A stretch of DNA of 6,573 nucleotides from Bacillota bacterium (GTDB lineage Bacteria; Bacillota_C; Negativicutes; JAEYSJ01), in assembly GCA_023434855.1 (NCBI GenBank), contig JAEYSJ010000099.1, positions 1 to 6,573 of the forward strand, given 5' to 3'. The notes beneath the pieces are model-generated. The model was not told the DNA's origin. It saw only the letters and a program-made list of their open reading frames with translations, and did no database searches. Positions 5,965 to 6,573 of this stretch are shown here, piece by piece (positions within the stretch are counted from its first letter, which is position 1; each line of letters begins with the position of its first letter). The position numbers and the translations under genes are program-made.

Positions 5965-6573
5965 TTAAGCAATGGTAATATCCGGATTCAGGTAAACGTC
6001 CTGAATGGCTGAAATAATTTTCACACCTTCGGCAAAGGGTTTTTGGAAGGCTTTACGGCCGGCAATCAGTCCGGAGCCCCCAGCCCGTTTATTAATTACA
6101 GCTGTTTTTACCGCCTCGGCGATATCGTTTTTGCCGGAAGCGCCGCCGGAATTAATAAGACCGATTTTACCCATATAATTGTTTACTACCTGATAGCGAG
6201 CTAAGTCTACCGGATGCGGCGACATAAGGTCCGTATACATACGCTCATCAAATTTTCCATATGTACTGTCGCCGGTATTCAAGGCTTTGTAGCCACCGGT
6301 ATTGACAGGTAGTTTTTGCTTAATAATGTCGGCAGCAATGGTAACACCAAGATGGTTAGCCTGCCCGGTGAGATCGGCTGATTCGTGGTAATCTTTGTCT
6401 TTCTTAAAAGCCGAATTGCGCAGATAACACCACAATACAGTGAACAAACCTTTGGAATGGGCATATTCAAAAGCTTCACTGACTTCGATAATCTGCCGGC
6501 TGGCTTCCGGCGATCCGTAATAAATAGTGGCCCCAACGCCGGCGGCTCCCATATCGTATGCCTGGTCCACCGA
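5965..6573 (-). CDS. fbaB: Class I fructose-bisphosphate aldolase (FbaB/DhnA type), partial; N-terminus beyond right edge
   Basis: Cytoplasmic Schiff-base aldolase (EC 4.1.2.13) that interconverts fructose-1,6-bisphosphate with dihydroxyacetone phosphate and glyceraldehyde-3-phosphate in glycolysis and gluconeogenesis. The window carries the last 202 residues and the TAA stop. E. coli FbaB is about 350 residues, so roughly 150 are missing. From memory of E. coli FbaB, long stretches agree: [84 protein letters not shown] and the terminal [12 protein letters not shown]. The first lysine of KQK (codon 6321-6319) is the likely Schiff-base residue, and the glycine-rich [10 protein letters not shown] and RAGGSGLI segments fit the phosphate-binding end of the TIM barrel. 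The frame is still open at the edge; the GTG at 6570-6568 is an internal valine, not a start. It lies upstream of the hydratase in the same direction, 257 bp away, with no obvious terminator except the repeat element. Confidence 0.95.
   Translation of the reverse strand, partial: SVDQAYDMGAAGVGATIYYGSPEASRQIIEVSEAFEYAHSKGLFTVLWCYLRNSAFKKDKDYHESADLTGQANHLGVTIAADIIKQKLPVNTGGYKALNTGDSTYGKFDERMYTDLMSPHPVDLARYQVVNNYMGKIGLINSGGASGKNDIAEAVKTAVINKRAGGSGLIAGRKAFQKPFAEGVKIISAIQDVYLNPDITIA

Noticed and set aside
6568..6570. GTG near the right edge as the start of a short 201-residue aldolase
   Set aside because: The frame is open to the window edge, and the residues around this codon align with the interior of FbaB, so it is an internal valine.

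Overview
The window holds four protein-coding genes, two of them cut by the window edges, laid out as: partial MATE-family transporter (minus strand, 3'-truncated at the left edge) <- divergent regulatory region -> single-chain pyruvate carboxylase (plus strand, complete), a shared hairpin terminator, <- 2-keto-4-pentenoate hydratase-family protein (minus strand, complete), a spacer with a striking inverted array of 9-nt repeats, <- class I fructose-bisphosphate aldolase of the FbaB/DhnA type (minus strand, N-terminal part beyond the right edge).

The moderate GC content, strong purine-rich Shine-Dalgarno sites (GAGGAGG, GAGGTG, GGGAG), GTG start use, single-chain pyruvate carboxylase and short A/T-rich spacers suggest a Bacillota (Firmicutes) genome. 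A Negativicutes/Sporomusa-like anaerobe is my best guess, from general impression of the proteins rather than a database match. The window looks chromosomal and mostly housekeeping. I see no phage genes, transposase, integrase, rRNA, tRNA or CRISPR array.

Functionally, pyruvate carboxylase makes oxaloacetate from pyruvate and bicarbonate. FbaB-type aldolase interconverts fructose-1,6-bisphosphate and triose phosphates and is often linked to gluconeogenic growth. The hydratase family acts on 2-hydroxypentadienoate-type enols, classically in meta-cleavage of aromatics, giving 4-hydroxy-2-oxo acids that an aldolase splits to pyruvate plus an aldehyde. All three touch the pyruvate/triose node, but they are not one operon: pyc is convergent to the hydratase, and the hydratase and fbaB are separated by 257 bp containing the repeat element and a plausible hydratase promoter. 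A shared pathway is therefore only a suggestion.

The most unusual structure is non-coding. At 5816-5922 a perfect 19-bp inverted repeat is built from three tandem 9-nt CGCCAAGnn units facing three more in the opposite orientation. Its left edge abuts the predicted hydratase promoter. The 316-bp pyc/MATE divergent region carries candidate promoters and a perfect 6-3-6 palindrome just upstream of pyc. I found no convincing evidence of a wholly new biological system in this window.
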